Origin: SABI01 sp963678555
GTDB lineage: Bacteria > Spirochaetota > Spirochaetia > Sphaerochaetales > Sphaerochaetaceae
Reading direction: 5' to 3'
Length of the DNA: 64,000 nucleotides
Assembly (NCBI GenBank): GCA_963678555.2
Contig: CAXXJA010000002.1
Span: 124,001 to 188,000, forward strand
Positions 32,968 to 41,440 of the stretch are shown here, one piece after another. Under the pieces are notes generated by a model. It saw only the letters and a program-made list of their open reading frames with translations, made no database searches and was not told the DNA's origin. A program made the translations under genes and the position numbers. How positions within the stretch are numbered: the stretch's first letter is position 1; every line of letters starts with the position of its first letter.

Positions 32968-33546
32968 ACGTCGTCCTCCTCTATAGGTGTCGGCAGGAAT
33001 ACTCAGCTGGACACCTGCCCGCAGTGATTCATAGGTGGTACAGTAGAACAGGAAAGGGAAGGTTCCCGAGTGATCTCACTTCTGCTTCCCTGTCTCTGTA
33101 TGCAGTCTAAAAAAACAAAGGATCAGGTGCGAATGCCGTACCTGATCATTCTCTGTTCATACCGCCCTGCTGACTGTACTCACATATATATTTATGTTTC
33201 TAGCAGAATATGCTATTAACAGGTATACAAAATGTTAGAAGTCCTGTCAAGGTTCTCGGATCGGAATTTCTCGGAGGAAGACAGTGATTGTGTGCGAGAC
33301 ACGATGAGGTGAATCGATAGTAATTCTCTTGTAGCAGAGGGTATTGTTCTCATATATTTTGGTGAAGGTGAAGTCTTTCGCAGTGTCAACAAACTTACAA
33401 CGACCTCTTTCTTTCTCATTTTAGAGATCTTCTCAATTGATCTCTCTCCATGAAACCATAGTTGTTATATCATTGGACATTTTCATTTGAGAAAGGAAGA
33501 CATCATATTCGGGTTAGTTTATGAATCATGAAGAAGAAAACATTTC
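32968..33546. other. Gene-poor region upstream of the nrd promoter
   Basis: About 580 bases without a convincing gene. It holds a strong minus-strand terminator (33110-33147), the TAGCA-N5-TGCTA inverted repeat (33201-33215), and a hairpin AGAGATC-N9-GATCTCT (33423-33445). A 67-codon minus-strand frame at 33216-33419 has a Ser/Arg-rich product and weak ribosome site and is not called. The terminator implies a short minus-strand transcript, possibly a small RNA. Confidence 0.45.
33110..33147 (-). terminator. Orphan intrinsic terminator on the minus strand
   Basis: GATCAGGT (33121-33128) pairs with ACCTGATC (33140-33147), extended by two further pairs. On the minus strand CTTTGTTTTTTT follows. 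No minus-strand gene ends here, so it marks the 3' end of an unannotated transcript. Confidence 0.7.
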
Positions 33547-33575
33547 TTGACAGAGGAAGGGTTGCACTATACTAT
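33547..33575 (+). promoter_or_regulatory. Promoter of nrdG-nrdD
   Basis: A perfect TTGACA (33547-33552) is followed after 17 bases by TACTAT (33570-33575). TATACT overlaps at a 15-base spacing. The transcription start is expected near 33582, upstream of the NrdR-like box and riboswitch. Confidence 0.65.
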
Positions 33576-33599
33576 ATGAAGCGTACCTAGAGTACATAT

Positions 33600-33615
33600 A
33601 TACTATATCTAGTGT
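33600..33615. promoter_or_regulatory. NrdR-like box
   Basis: ATACTATATCTAGTGT matches the palindromic NrdR consensus ACACWATATATWGTGT at 14 of 16 positions. NrdR boxes usually occur in pairs; a poorer half-match, CACTATA, lies 35 bases upstream over the -10 region. NrdR represses ribonucleotide reductase genes when dATP is high. The nrdR gene is not in the window. Confidence 0.6.
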
Positions 33616-33748
33616 GTATAGGACAGGGAAGACGGGTGAAAGTCCCGCACGGTCCCGCCGCTGTGAAGGTGAGATCCGCAGAAAAAACCACTGGGAGTTT
33701 CCCGGGAAGGTCTGTGCGATCAACGACCCTGAGTCAGAAGACCTCCCT
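33616..33748 (+). ncRNA. Cobalamin riboswitch
   Basis: Conserved segments occur in order: GGGTGAAAGTCCCGCACGG, then CCCGCCGCTGT (the B12 box neighbourhood), CCACTGGG, CCGGGAAGG and the closing CTGAGTCAGAAGACC. Together they are diagnostic of the adenosylcobalamin/cobalamin riboswitch aptamer. It lies about 190 bases upstream of nrdG. No intrinsic terminator follows, so control is probably through translation or processing. The location implies that B12 represses the B12-independent class III reductase. Confidence 0.9.
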
Positions 33749-33941
33749 ATGCATAACACGTTGTCACGGTGTATGGCATTGACGTGAATATGCATTCCCC
33801 ATGTGTATGGGTATCCCTGCATACGTACGTTCTCACGGTTGTATCCCATGACATCAAGAAACCTGATCACCGGCACGGTTGTATGAGACGGAACGCTCAT
33901 GTCTTATCTGTCCCTGTTGTATGTGTTGTGGAGAATATGAA
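33749..33941 (+). promoter_or_regulatory. Expression platform/leader of nrdG with repeated CACGGTTGTAT
   Basis: The segment between aptamer and nrdG holds three copies of CACGGT(T)GTAT at 33765, 33834 and 33874, plus short stems such as GGGTATCCC. No T-run is present. The repeats could offer alternative pairings with the aptamer or with the GTGGAG ribosome site at 33928-33933. Confidence 0.4.
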
Positions 33942-34658
33942 ATGGAGACACTGGGTTTGCGTCCGATGACATTGCTCGATGTTCCGGGAAAGGTGGCCTG
34001 CACCGTATTCCTTGCCGGGTGCAATTTCCGTTGCCCGTATTGCCACAATCCATCACTGGTGTATCAGATGGAGGATTCTTTGGCTTATACCATTGAAGAG
34101 TTCTTTTCCTTTCTTGAAAGAAGAAAGAATATTCTCGACGGGGTGTGTATCAGTGGCGGTGAACCTCTGCTTCACCACAACCTGGATCAATTCATTACAC
34201 GGATCAGAGAAATGGGATTTCAGGTTAAGTTAGACACGAACGGCAGTTTTCCGAATAGTTTGGAAAACCTGCTATCCCGGAACCTTCTCGATTATGTCGC
34301 GATGGATGTGAAAAATGACAGAGAAGGGTATGGGCGTACTGTAGGGCTTTCGTCCTATACCTCGGAGAGCATACAGCAAAGTATCGACCTCCTGAAAAAG
34401 ACACACCTTCCGTACGAATTCAGAACCACCCTGGTAAGAGAATTTCACGGAGAGACAAATCTGGTCAGGCTGGGAGAATGGCTGGAGGGTGCTCCGCTCC
34501 TCTATCTCCAGAATTTTGTTGTCTCAGAAACCCTGGTAGGCACACAAGAGCTGACCCCCTTCAGTGTAGAAGAGCTGCAGCATGCTGCACAGCTGCTTGG
34601 CAAGTATGTAGAACGGGTCGCAATCAGGGGAACTGATATCTCAGAGAGTGAGTTTTGA
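33942..34658 (+). CDS. nrdG: Anaerobic ribonucleotide reductase activating protein (radical SAM)
   Basis: A 238-residue radical SAM activase. CNFRCPYC near residue 28 binds the 4Fe-4S cluster; GVCISGGEPLLH and DYVAMDVKND bind SAM. It cleaves SAM to generate the glycyl radical on NrdD. GLRPMTLLDVPGKVACTVFL at the N-terminus is typical of the longer NrdG/PflA-like form. ATG 33942 is 8 bases from GTGGAG; the frame extends to 33879 through the leader but without a ribosome site. It is co-transcribed with nrdD, 45 bases downstream. Confidence 0.9.
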   Translation: METLGLRPMTLLDVPGKVACTVFLAGCNFRCPYCHNPSLVYQMEDSLAYTIEEFFSFLERRKNILDGVCISGGEPLLHHNLDQFITRIREMGFQVKLDTNGSFPNSLENLLSRNLLDYVAMDVKNDREGYGRTVGLSSYTSESIQQSIDLLKKTHLPYEFRTTLVREFHGETNLVRLGEWLEGAPLLYLQNFVVSETLVGTQELTPFSVEELQHAAQLLGKYVERVAIRGTDISESEF

Positions 34659-34703
34659 ATACATCATATATCGATCAGCAGAATCTAATTATGAGGAGTT
34701 AGT

Positions 34704-37004
34704 ATGTACCAAGTGAATAAACGTGACGGGGTTGTCGTGCCCTTCGACATGTCCAGAATTTCCGGGGCAATTACAAAAGCTTTTGATGCACTGGGCAAGC
34801 AGTACACACCGAACATCATCGATTTTCTTGCACTGAAAGTGACAAGCCAGTATGAATCAAAGATCGAAAAGGATCTGATTTCGGTTGAGGATATTCAGGA
34901 CAGCGTGGAGGCTGTACTTGTGCAGGCGGGATACGCTGATGTCGCCAAGAGGTATATTTTGTATAGAAAGCAGCGGGAAAAAGTCAGACATGCCAATTCA
35001 ACGTACCTCAATTACCGTGAGACGGTGAACAGCTACCTGAAACTTGACGACTGGAGAGTCAAAGAGAACTCTACGGTTACCTATAGTGTCGGGGGATTGA
35101 TTCTCTCCAACAGCGGGGCGGTAACGGCAAACTACTGGCTATCGGAAGTGTATGACCAGGAGGTTGCTGATGCACACCGCAATTCTGAGATACATCTGCA
35201 TGACCTTTCGATGCTCACCGGGTATTGTGCCGGCTGGTCTCTGAAGCAACTGATTCAGGAAGGTCTCGGCGGGGTAGGTGGCAAGATTACCAGTGCTCCG
35301 GCTAAGCACCTCTCTTCACTGTGCAACCAGATGGTGAATTTTCTGGGAATCCTTCAGAACGAATGGGCAGGAGCTCAGGCATTCTCCTCCTTTGACACCT
35401 ACCTTGCTCCATTCGTCAAGGCTGACAACCTCTCCTATAAGGAAACAAAACAGTGTATCGAGTCGTTTGTCTACGGGGTGAATACCCCTTCCCGGTGGGG
35501 TACTCAGGCTCCATTTTCCAATATCACCCTTGATTGGACTGTCCCGCTGGATCTTGCAGAGCAGAAAGCGGTCGTGGGTGGAAAGGAAATGGATTTCACC
35601 TATGGTGAGTGCAGAGCTGAGATGGATATGATCAACAAGGCGTTCATTGAGACGATGATAGAAGGAGATAGTGAAGGAAGAGGCTTTCAGTATCCTATTC
35701 CTACGTATTCGATAACAAGAGATTTTGACTGGTCGGAGACTGAGAATACCAGACTGCTGTTTGAAATGACTGCCAAGTACGGAACTCCATACTTTTCCAA
35801 CTACATCAACAGTGACATGGAACCTGGCGATGTACGCTCGATGTGCTGCCGACTACGCCTGGACCTGAGAGAGCTCAGGAAAAAGTCAGGGGGATTCTTC
35901 GGAAGCGGGGAATCGACCGGATCAATCGGCGTCGTTACCCTGAATATGCCTCGTCTAGCCTATCTATCGCAGGATGAGACCGATTTCTACAACCGACTCG
36001 ACTATCTCATGGATATCAGCGCCCGTTCCCTCAGTGTGAAGCGAACAGTGGTTACCAAGCTTCTGGAAGCCGGGCTGTATCCCTACACGAAACGCTATTT
36101 AGGGACTTTCAAGAACCACTTCTCCACGATAGGTCTCGTGGGAATGAATGAAGCATGCCTCAATGCACGGTTTATCGGCAAAGACCTTGCTTCCCGGGAA
36201 GGAAGGAAATTCTCCAGAGAAGTGCTCGACCATATGCGGGAGAGGCTGAGCATGTATCAGGAGCAGTACGGTGACCTGTATAATCTTGAGGCGACACCGG
36301 CCGAATCAACCACCTATCGATTTGCGAAACATGACAGGGAATCCTTCCCTTTCATCAAGACAGCCGCCAAAGAAGGAGATGTTCCGTATTACACCAACAG
36401 CACGCATCTTCCTGTTCATGTTACTCAAGACATATTTGAGGCTCTGGATATTCAGGATGAGCTACAGATCCGATATACCTCAGGTACGGTATTTCATGCC
36501 TTTCTCGGCGAACGGCTTCCGACCTGGCAGAGCGCTGCTGCTCTGGTGCGTAAGATAGCCGAAAACTATAAACTTCCCTACTATACAATCAGCCCTACCT
36601 ATTCAGTCTGCACTTTGCATGGATACTTCCAGGGAGAACGCCCCCACTGCCCTCACTGTGGACAGAAGACTGAGATCTACAGCAGAATCACGGGCTATTA
36701 CAGGCCGGTAGGAAACTGGAATGAAGGAAAGGCTCAGGAGTTCAGGGACCGCAGACTCTATGACGTATCCCCTTCTCAGGTTCCTCTGCTCTTCACTGCC
36801 AGTACGTGTCCTGCCTGTAAGCTGGCAATGAGAATCCTCTCTGATGCAGGTATCGTTCACCGTGTGATAGATGCGGACAAAGAGCGGGAGCTTGCAGAGA
36901 CCTACCAGATAGTTCATGCCCCCACTCTCATCATCCCCTCAGCCGAAACAGAGCGGTACTCCAACGCTGCAGAGATCAGGGAGTATTGTGAGAAGGTCGG
37001 TTGA
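34704..37004 (+). CDS. nrdD: Anaerobic ribonucleoside-triphosphate reductase with C-terminal redoxin domain
   Basis: A 766-residue class III reductase making dNTPs without oxygen. An N-terminal ATP-cone (VNKRDGVVVPFDMSRIS) allosteric domain precedes the ten-stranded barrel with RSMCCRLRLD. Near the end lie the zinc cysteines (CTLHGYF, CPHCG) and the glycyl radical loop RITGYYRPV with Gly664. After that, about residues 690-766 form a thioredoxin/NrdH-like domain with CPAC (Cys702, Cys705) and a cis-Pro segment APTLI. This fusion suggests thiol rather than formate reduction. GAGGAG precedes the ATG. Confidence 0.92.
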   Translation: MYQVNKRDGVVVPFDMSRISGAITKAFDALGKQYTPNIIDFLALKVTSQYESKIEKDLISVEDIQDSVEAVLVQAGYADVAKRYILYRKQREKVRHANSTYLNYRETVNSYLKLDDWRVKENSTVTYSVGGLILSNSGAVTANYWLSEVYDQEVADAHRNSEIHLHDLSMLTGYCAGWSLKQLIQEGLGGVGGKITSAPAKHLSSLCNQMVNFLGILQNEWAGAQAFSSFDTYLAPFVKADNLSYKETKQCIESFVYGVNTPSRWGTQAPFSNITLDWTVPLDLAEQKAVVGGKEMDFTYGECRAEMDMINKAFIETMIEGDSEGRGFQYPIPTYSITRDFDWSETENTRLLFEMTAKYGTPYFSNYINSDMEPGDVRSMCCRLRLDLRELRKKSGGFFGSGESTGSIGVVTLNMPRLAYLSQDETDFYNRLDYLMDISARSLSVKRTVVTKLLEAGLYPYTKRYLGTFKNHFSTIGLVGMNEACLNARFIGKDLASREGRKFSREVLDHMRERLSMYQEQYGDLYNLEATPAESTTYRFAKHDRESFPFIKTAAKEGDVPYYTNSTHLPVHVTQDIFEALDIQDELQIRYTSGTVFHAFLGERLPTWQSAAALVRKIAENYKLPYYTISPTYSVCTLHGYFQGERPHCPHCGQKTEIYSRITGYYRPVGNWNEGKAQEFRDRRLYDVSPSQVPLLFTASTCPACKLAMRILSDAGIVHRVIDADKERELAETYQIVHAPTLIIPSAETERYSNAAEIREYCEKVG

Positions 37005-37035
37005 ACCGGATCAGTTGCTGATTGTGAATGATCGC

Positions 37036-37070
37036 GACAGGGGCCGGTTCGATACAACCGGTTCCCTGTC
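37036..37070. terminator. Hairpin between nrdD and pdxT
   Basis: GACAGGG and CCGGTT on the left arm pair with AACCGGTT and CCCTGTC on the right with a one-base bulge, loop of about 6. It lies between convergent nrdD and pdxT and can serve both; no long T-run. Confidence 0.6.
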
Positions 37071-37131
37071 TGTACAGAAACACGATGGGGAATATGCATG
37101 TGAACCGTACTCGCACCCGCCTGGCAGCACT

Positions 37132-37704
37132 TCAGAGGGTGCAAGCGACTTTTTTCAGAAAATAGCGGTGTATGCCAGGATCCTCTGTCAGCTCGGGATG
37201 GAAGGCGGTAACGAGGCAGGTCTCACTCTCAGCTGCTATGACTTTTCCCTCATGGTAGGCCAGAGGACGGACTCCGGGTCCGCACGAGGTGATGAACGGT
37301 GCCCTGATGAATCTCATCGGGATGTGTCCGATACCAGTGAAAAAGCCTGAGATATGGAAACTTCCCGGCTGTCTTCCATATCCGTTTCGCCGTACCGATA
37401 TCGGCAGTGTTCCCAGATGATGACTCTGCTGACCCTCTACCTCGTGTGCAAGGAGAATAAGGCCGGCACAGGTGCCGAAGACCGGCAGGCCTTCGGCGAT
37501 CATGTCCTTCAGCGGCTTAAAAAGCCTTCGGGTGTGCAGGAGTCTACCCATGACGGTAGACTCTCCTCCGGGAATGATGAGGCCGTTCATCTCCCTGTTC
37601 AGGTGTGAGCTGTCTCTGATCTCAAAGGAGTCCACACCGATGCGTGAAAGCATAGCCCTGTGCTCCTCGAATCCACCCTGCAGGGCAAGTACTCCTATCG
37701 TCAT
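37132..37704 (-). CDS. pdxT: Pyridoxal 5'-phosphate synthase glutaminase subunit PdxT
   Basis: A 190-residue class I glutaminase, normal length. It begins IGVLALQGGFEEH, has the IIPGGEST loop, nucleophile Cys in FGTCAGLILLA near residue 78, and the catalytic His/Glu in AFHPELTED near 170. It releases ammonia from glutamine and channels it to PdxS. Its start overlaps the pdxS stop by 4 bases, so the two are translationally coupled. Confidence 0.95.
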   Translation of the reverse strand: MTIGVLALQGGFEEHRAMLSRIGVDSFEIRDSSHLNREMNGLIIPGGESTVMGRLLHTRRLFKPLKDMIAEGLPVFGTCAGLILLAHEVEGQQSHHLGTLPISVRRNGYGRQPGSFHISGFFTGIGHIPMRFIRAPFITSCGPGVRPLAYHEGKVIAAESETCLVTAFHPELTEDPGIHRYFLKKVACTL

Positions 37705-38576
37705 ACTCCACGCTCCGCCATCAGCAGTGCTATCTCCTGTTCGTTGATGCCGACCATCGCCTCTCCCAGGTTCTCAGAAAGGTGAGCAAGAAGGACCGGG
37801 TCCTGATAGTTTGTCACGGCTTCGACGATAGCACGGGAGCGTTTCTCCGGATCTCCCGACTTGAAGATCCCCGAACCGACAAAGACACCCTCAGCACCGA
37901 GCTGCATCATCAGAGCAGCATCGGCGGGAGTGGCTATTCCTCCGGCTGCAAAGTTGACTACCGGGAGTTTTCCTGTCTCGCCGACCTCTGCAAGGAGCGC
38001 ATAGGGGACCTGCAGATCCTTTGCAGCCTGATACAGCTCATCTTCTCTCATTCCGTGTACACGCCTGATCTCATGCTGCAGACCTCTCATGTGGCGTACC
38101 GCCTGGATGATATCACCGGTACCGGGTTCTCCCTTTGTACGGATCATAGAAGCACCTTCCCCGATCCGGCGGAGAGCTTCACCGAGGTCTCTCGCTCCGC
38201 AGACGAAGGGAACCCGGAAAGCTCTCTTGTTGATATGATAGACATCATCGGCAGGGCTGAGTACTTCACTCTCATCGATATAATCAATCTCTATCGCCTC
38301 GAGAATCTGTGCCTCTGTGAAGTGTCCGATACGGACCTTGGCCATCACAGGAATCGAGACCGCCTCCTGGATACTGCGTATCATGGCAGGGTCACTCATT
38401 CTGGATACTCCCCCTGCGGCTCTGATATCTGCTGGGATCCTTTCGAGAGCCATCACTGCACAGGCTCCTGCATCCTCGGCGATTTTCGCCTGTTCGACGG
38501 TGGTCACATCCATGATGACACCACCCTTGAGCATCTGTGCAAGGTTCTTGTTCAATTCGTACTGTTCTCTGTTCAT
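37701..38576 (-). CDS. pdxS: Pyridoxal 5'-phosphate synthase subunit PdxS
   Basis: A 291-residue (beta/alpha)8 enzyme making PLP from ribose-5-phosphate, glyceraldehyde-3-phosphate and ammonia. GGVIMDVTTVEQAKIAE near the N-terminus, MAKVRIGHFTEAQILE with an active-site Lys, the RTKGEPGTG loop, and NFAAGGIATPADAALMMQLG for phosphate binding are all present. CGGAGGA precedes the ATG. pdxT follows. The operon is divergent from a PdxR-type regulator, the usual arrangement for PLP-responsive control. Confidence 0.96.
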   Translation of the reverse strand: MNREQYELNKNLAQMLKGGVIMDVTTVEQAKIAEDAGACAVMALERIPADIRAAGGVSRMSDPAMIRSIQEAVSIPVMAKVRIGHFTEAQILEAIEIDYIDESEVLSPADDVYHINKRAFRVPFVCGARDLGEALRRIGEGASMIRTKGEPGTGDIIQAVRHMRGLQHEIRRVHGMREDELYQAAKDLQVPYALLAEVGETGKLPVVNFAAGGIATPADAALMMQLGAEGVFVGSGIFKSGDPEKRSRAIVEAVTNYQDPVLLAHLSENLGEAMVGINEQEIALLMAERGV

Positions 38577-38802
38577 ATCAGTATTCCTCCGACTGTATTC
38601 TAGGTAGAGACTGGTTGTTCTGAAAGTGTCAGTATGGTAAATTTTTCTAGTATCAGATATGCTTACATCTAGGGTGTATACCGATAATTTTACTATTGGA
38701 GTTTGTATTCGACTATAATGACATGCATCAATTGATGGATTAATGGTATGTTGTATGCATCCAGATAGCTTATTTTTAATGGTACCAGAGGAGAGTGCAA
38801 GT
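38577..38802. promoter_or_regulatory. Divergent promoter region pdxS / pdxR
   Basis: 226 bases between start codons. On the plus strand a perfect TATAAT is at 38714-38719, without a good -35. Imperfectly repeated CTAG-containing segments (38645-38685) and GAAAGTGTCAGTA (38627-38639) could be MocR-type regulator sites, but no clear direct repeat can be defined. Confidence 0.4.
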
Positions 38803-40194
38803 ATGGAAATGGATGAAATAAAAGATGTGAGACATCTCTATATGAAGGTATATGAGTACATGAGAGATCTGATCATCTCAGGTTCCTATTCATTCGGAGA
38901 GAAGGTTCCCTCCAAACGGGCACTTGCATCCCTCCTGCACTGCTCTCTGAATACTGTTCAGAGTGCCTATGGACAGCTGGTCGATGAAGGATATCTCATC
39001 GCAGAGGAGAAGAGAGGCTACTTTGTTGCGGATCTGGAGGGTATCGCTGCTGGGATGAAACAGGTGGAACCCATAGAGGTCTCTCAGAGGAGGTCCGTCT
39101 CGTTCCGTTACGACTTCTCGTATCAGGGGATCGATCTGAACGCCTTTCCCGTCACCGTGTGGCGGCGTCTGACACGTGAGGTCCTCAGTGATGAGTCACT
39201 GAGTTTCCTCGAATCGGGAAACCCCAAAGGGGAGTGGGATCTCAGGGTGAGTATCGCAACCTACCTGAGGCTGTCACGGGGTGTTCAGTGCACACCCAAT
39301 CAGATTCTCATCGGCAGCGGCACGGAATATCTTCTTCAGCTTCTCATCCAGCTGTTTGATGCAGAGACTGTGTATGCAATCGAAGATCCCGGATATGAGA
39401 AACTCGCTCTTATGTTCAATAGGGCGAGAGTATCGTATCGCCCCATACGTGTGGATGAATCAGGTCTTGTTCCGCAGAGCCTCGCTGACAGTGATGCCGA
39501 TGTGGTGTGTATAACCCCTTCCCACCAGTTTCCGACCGGTTCCATCATGCCGGTCGGAAGAAGAGTGCAGCTGCTGAGCTGGGCTCAGGAGAAAGAGGGC
39601 CGATACATCATCGAGGACGATTATGACAGTGAGTTTCGATTTGCAGGGAAACCGATTCCCTCCCTCCAGGGGCTTGATCAGAGCGGGCGTGTAATCTATC
39701 TCGGTTCGTTCAGCAAATCATTATTTCCCTCTCTTCGGATCAGCTACCTTGTGCTGCCAGATCAGCTTGCTTCCCGGTACGATGAGGTGTTGAGCTTCAC
39801 GGTGTGTCCAGTGCCCCTTACAGAACAGCTTACTCTTGCACATTTCCTTTCTCGGGGGCATTTTGACAGGCATCTCAACCGGATGAGAAAGCTCTACAAG
39901 GGGAAACGGGATACCTTGGTGGCAGCTTTGAAAGCATCATTCCCCGGGATACGGATCATAGGAGCCTCCGGAGGCGGCCATCTTCTTGTACATCTTGATT
40001 CTCAGGTTCCTGAGGAGATTCTTGTACGCAGGGCAGCAGAAGCCGGAGTGAAAGTCTACGCTCTTTCCCGCTTCTTCAGTACCAGAACGCAACGCCCGAG
40101 AAGAAGTACCCTTCTGTTCGGGTATGCCTCCCTCTCCCTGCAGGAGATACAGGATGCGGTAGGCCTTCTCAAAGGTGCATGGAGCGTTCTGTGA
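38803..40194 (+). CDS. pdxR: MocR/PdxR-type regulator (GntR HTH + aminotransferase domain)
   Basis: A 463-residue fusion of an N-terminal GntR winged helix (KVPSKRALASLLHCSLNTVQ, residues 37-56) with a fold-type I aminotransferase domain. The PLP-lysine is expected in the YLGSFSKSLFPSLR segment near residue 310, and IEDDYDSEFRF near 275 contributes the PLP-ring Asp. Members bind PLP and regulate vitamin B6 genes. ATG 38803 is chosen behind AGAGGAGAG; the longer frame from 38743 has no ribosome site. Its divergent position to pdxST makes PdxR the best assignment. Confidence 0.85.
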   Translation: MEMDEIKDVRHLYMKVYEYMRDLIISGSYSFGEKVPSKRALASLLHCSLNTVQSAYGQLVDEGYLIAEEKRGYFVADLEGIAAGMKQVEPIEVSQRRSVSFRYDFSYQGIDLNAFPVTVWRRLTREVLSDESLSFLESGNPKGEWDLRVSIATYLRLSRGVQCTPNQILIGSGTEYLLQLLIQLFDAETVYAIEDPGYEKLALMFNRARVSYRPIRVDESGLVPQSLADSDADVVCITPSHQFPTGSIMPVGRRVQLLSWAQEKEGRYIIEDDYDSEFRFAGKPIPSLQGLDQSGRVIYLGSFSKSLFPSLRISYLVLPDQLASRYDEVLSFTVCPVPLTEQLTLAHFLSRGHFDRHLNRMRKLYKGKRDTLVAALKASFPGIRIIGASGGGHLLVHLDSQVPEEILVRRAAEAGVKVYALSRFFSTRTQRPRRSTLLFGYASLSLQEIQDAVGLLKGAWSVL

Positions 40195-40198
40195 GGGT

Positions 40199-40591
40199 TC
40201 AATAGGCGAGACTCTTCTGTGCCTCTCTGATCTTCTCAACCGGCAGATCAAGAAGGTCGCTGTTATCCATGGACGTCCCACTGCGTTCTATGAGGATCAT
40301 TTTCGTGTTCGGTTTCATCACGGTGGTGTGCCAGATGCCGCGTGAGATGGTATACACTGAACCCGGCTCCATAGTGGAGTAGGTGAGGGATCCCCGTTCC
40401 TTATCGTACACGAGGAGCGTGCATGAGCCCTCTAGGAGAACGAAAGATTCATCTGTGAGGGTGTGCCTTTCCAGAGTACGCAAAGCCGAGATATCGTTTG
40501 CAGCTTTATAATTCTTGATCCCTATGACCCATTCACCTTCATCATAGACGAGGGAGAGCCCTTCGCCCGTATACTGGCTCTGTTCAATCAT
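40199..40591 (-). CDS. Cupin-domain protein
   Basis: A 130-residue single-domain cupin. LERHTLTDESFVLLEG and GSVYTISRGIWHTTVMKPN give the two cupin motifs, with only part of the usual His/Glu metal set, so metal binding is uncertain. AAAAGGAAA precedes the ATG. It is the last gene of the minus-strand regulator-transketolase-ABC operon, 13 bases after the permease. It may be a sugar isomerase/epimerase-like or binding protein for the imported substrate; the function is not established. Confidence 0.75.
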   Translation of the reverse strand: MIEQSQYTGEGLSLVYDEGEWVIGIKNYKAANDISALRTLERHTLTDESFVLLEGSCTLLVYDKERGSLTYSTMEPGSVYTISRGIWHTTVMKPNTKMILIERSGTSMDNSDLLDLPVEKIREAQKSLAY

Positions 40592-40604
40592 GGTGATTTC
40601 CTTT

Positions 40605-41438
40605 TTATCCTTTGACAGCTCCGGCTGTCATACCTGTTATCAGCTGTTTCTGAATGAAGAAGAAGAGTATGATGACCGGCAGGGCACTCAGGACTCCCCC
40701 TGCGGTGAGCAGGCCCCATTCGATCGAGAACTCTCCGATCATGTTCTGAAGAGCGATAGGAATCGTCCGTACATTACTGCTTGTCAGAATCGCGGCGTAG
40801 AGGTACTCGTTCCAGGCTGTGATGAAGATGTATATCCCGGTGGACATGATACCGGGCATTGCCACCGGAAGGATTACCCGGTACATCGCCTGGATACGCG
40901 AGCATCCGTCTATCTGAGCGGCCTTGTCCAGATCAAGCGGTATCGCATTGAAAAAGCTGGTGAGCATCCATGTCGAGAACGGTATGGTGAAGGTGGAATA
41001 GGCGGCGATCAGCGCTATATGCTTATCCATGAAGCCGATCTGTTTCATCATGACGAACAGGGGTACGATCAGCAGCATGATCGGGAACATATTGATCACA
41101 AGGAACTGCATCAGCATCGGGGTTCTGCCTTTGAACCTGAATCGTGAGAAACTGTAGCTTGCCGGAACAGTGATTGCAAGGCCGAGGACTGCGGTGAGGA
41201 CGGCGACGATAAGGGAGTCCATGATATTCCTGGTGAAATTCAGTTTGGTGAATAGCCTGAGATAATTCTCACTCGTGGGATGTTCGGGGAAAAACCTGAA
41301 ATCAGGACGGTAGAGTTCTGCCTCCGGGGTGATTGATGAGGCAAAGGTCCAGATATAGGGTCCTATGGCGAACAGTACGATGACAAGAATCGGGAGGTAG
41401 GTGCCGAAGATTTTGGAAATGGGATGTCTTTTTGCCAT
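40605..41438 (-). CDS. Sugar ABC transporter permease, MalG type
   Basis: A 277-residue inner-membrane permease with six predicted helices. The EAA loop, QIDGCSRIQAMYRVILPVAMPG near residue 190, contacts the ATPase. An N-terminal helix (13-33) is followed by a long periplasmic stretch as in MalG. It works with the MalF-type permease 2 bases upstream and the binding protein. No ATPase gene is in the operon, so a shared MsiK/UgpC-type ATPase is likely. CAGGAGGC supports the start. Confidence 0.93.
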   Translation of the reverse strand: MAKRHPISKIFGTYLPILVIVLFAIGPYIWTFASSITPEAELYRPDFRFFPEHPTSENYLRLFTKLNFTRNIMDSLIVAVLTAVLGLAITVPASYSFSRFRFKGRTPMLMQFLVINMFPIMLLIVPLFVMMKQIGFMDKHIALIAAYSTFTIPFSTWMLTSFFNAIPLDLDKAAQIDGCSRIQAMYRVILPVAMPGIMSTGIYIFITAWNEYLYAAILTSSNVRTIPIALQNMIGEFSIEWGLLTAGGVLSALPVIILFFFIQKQLITGMTAGAVKG

Positions 41439-41440
41439 CT

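Noticed and set aside
33216..33419. 67-codon minus-strand frame before an intrinsic terminator
   Set aside because: The product is Ser/Arg-rich without a recognisable domain and its ribosome site is poor; the terminator fits a small RNA as well.
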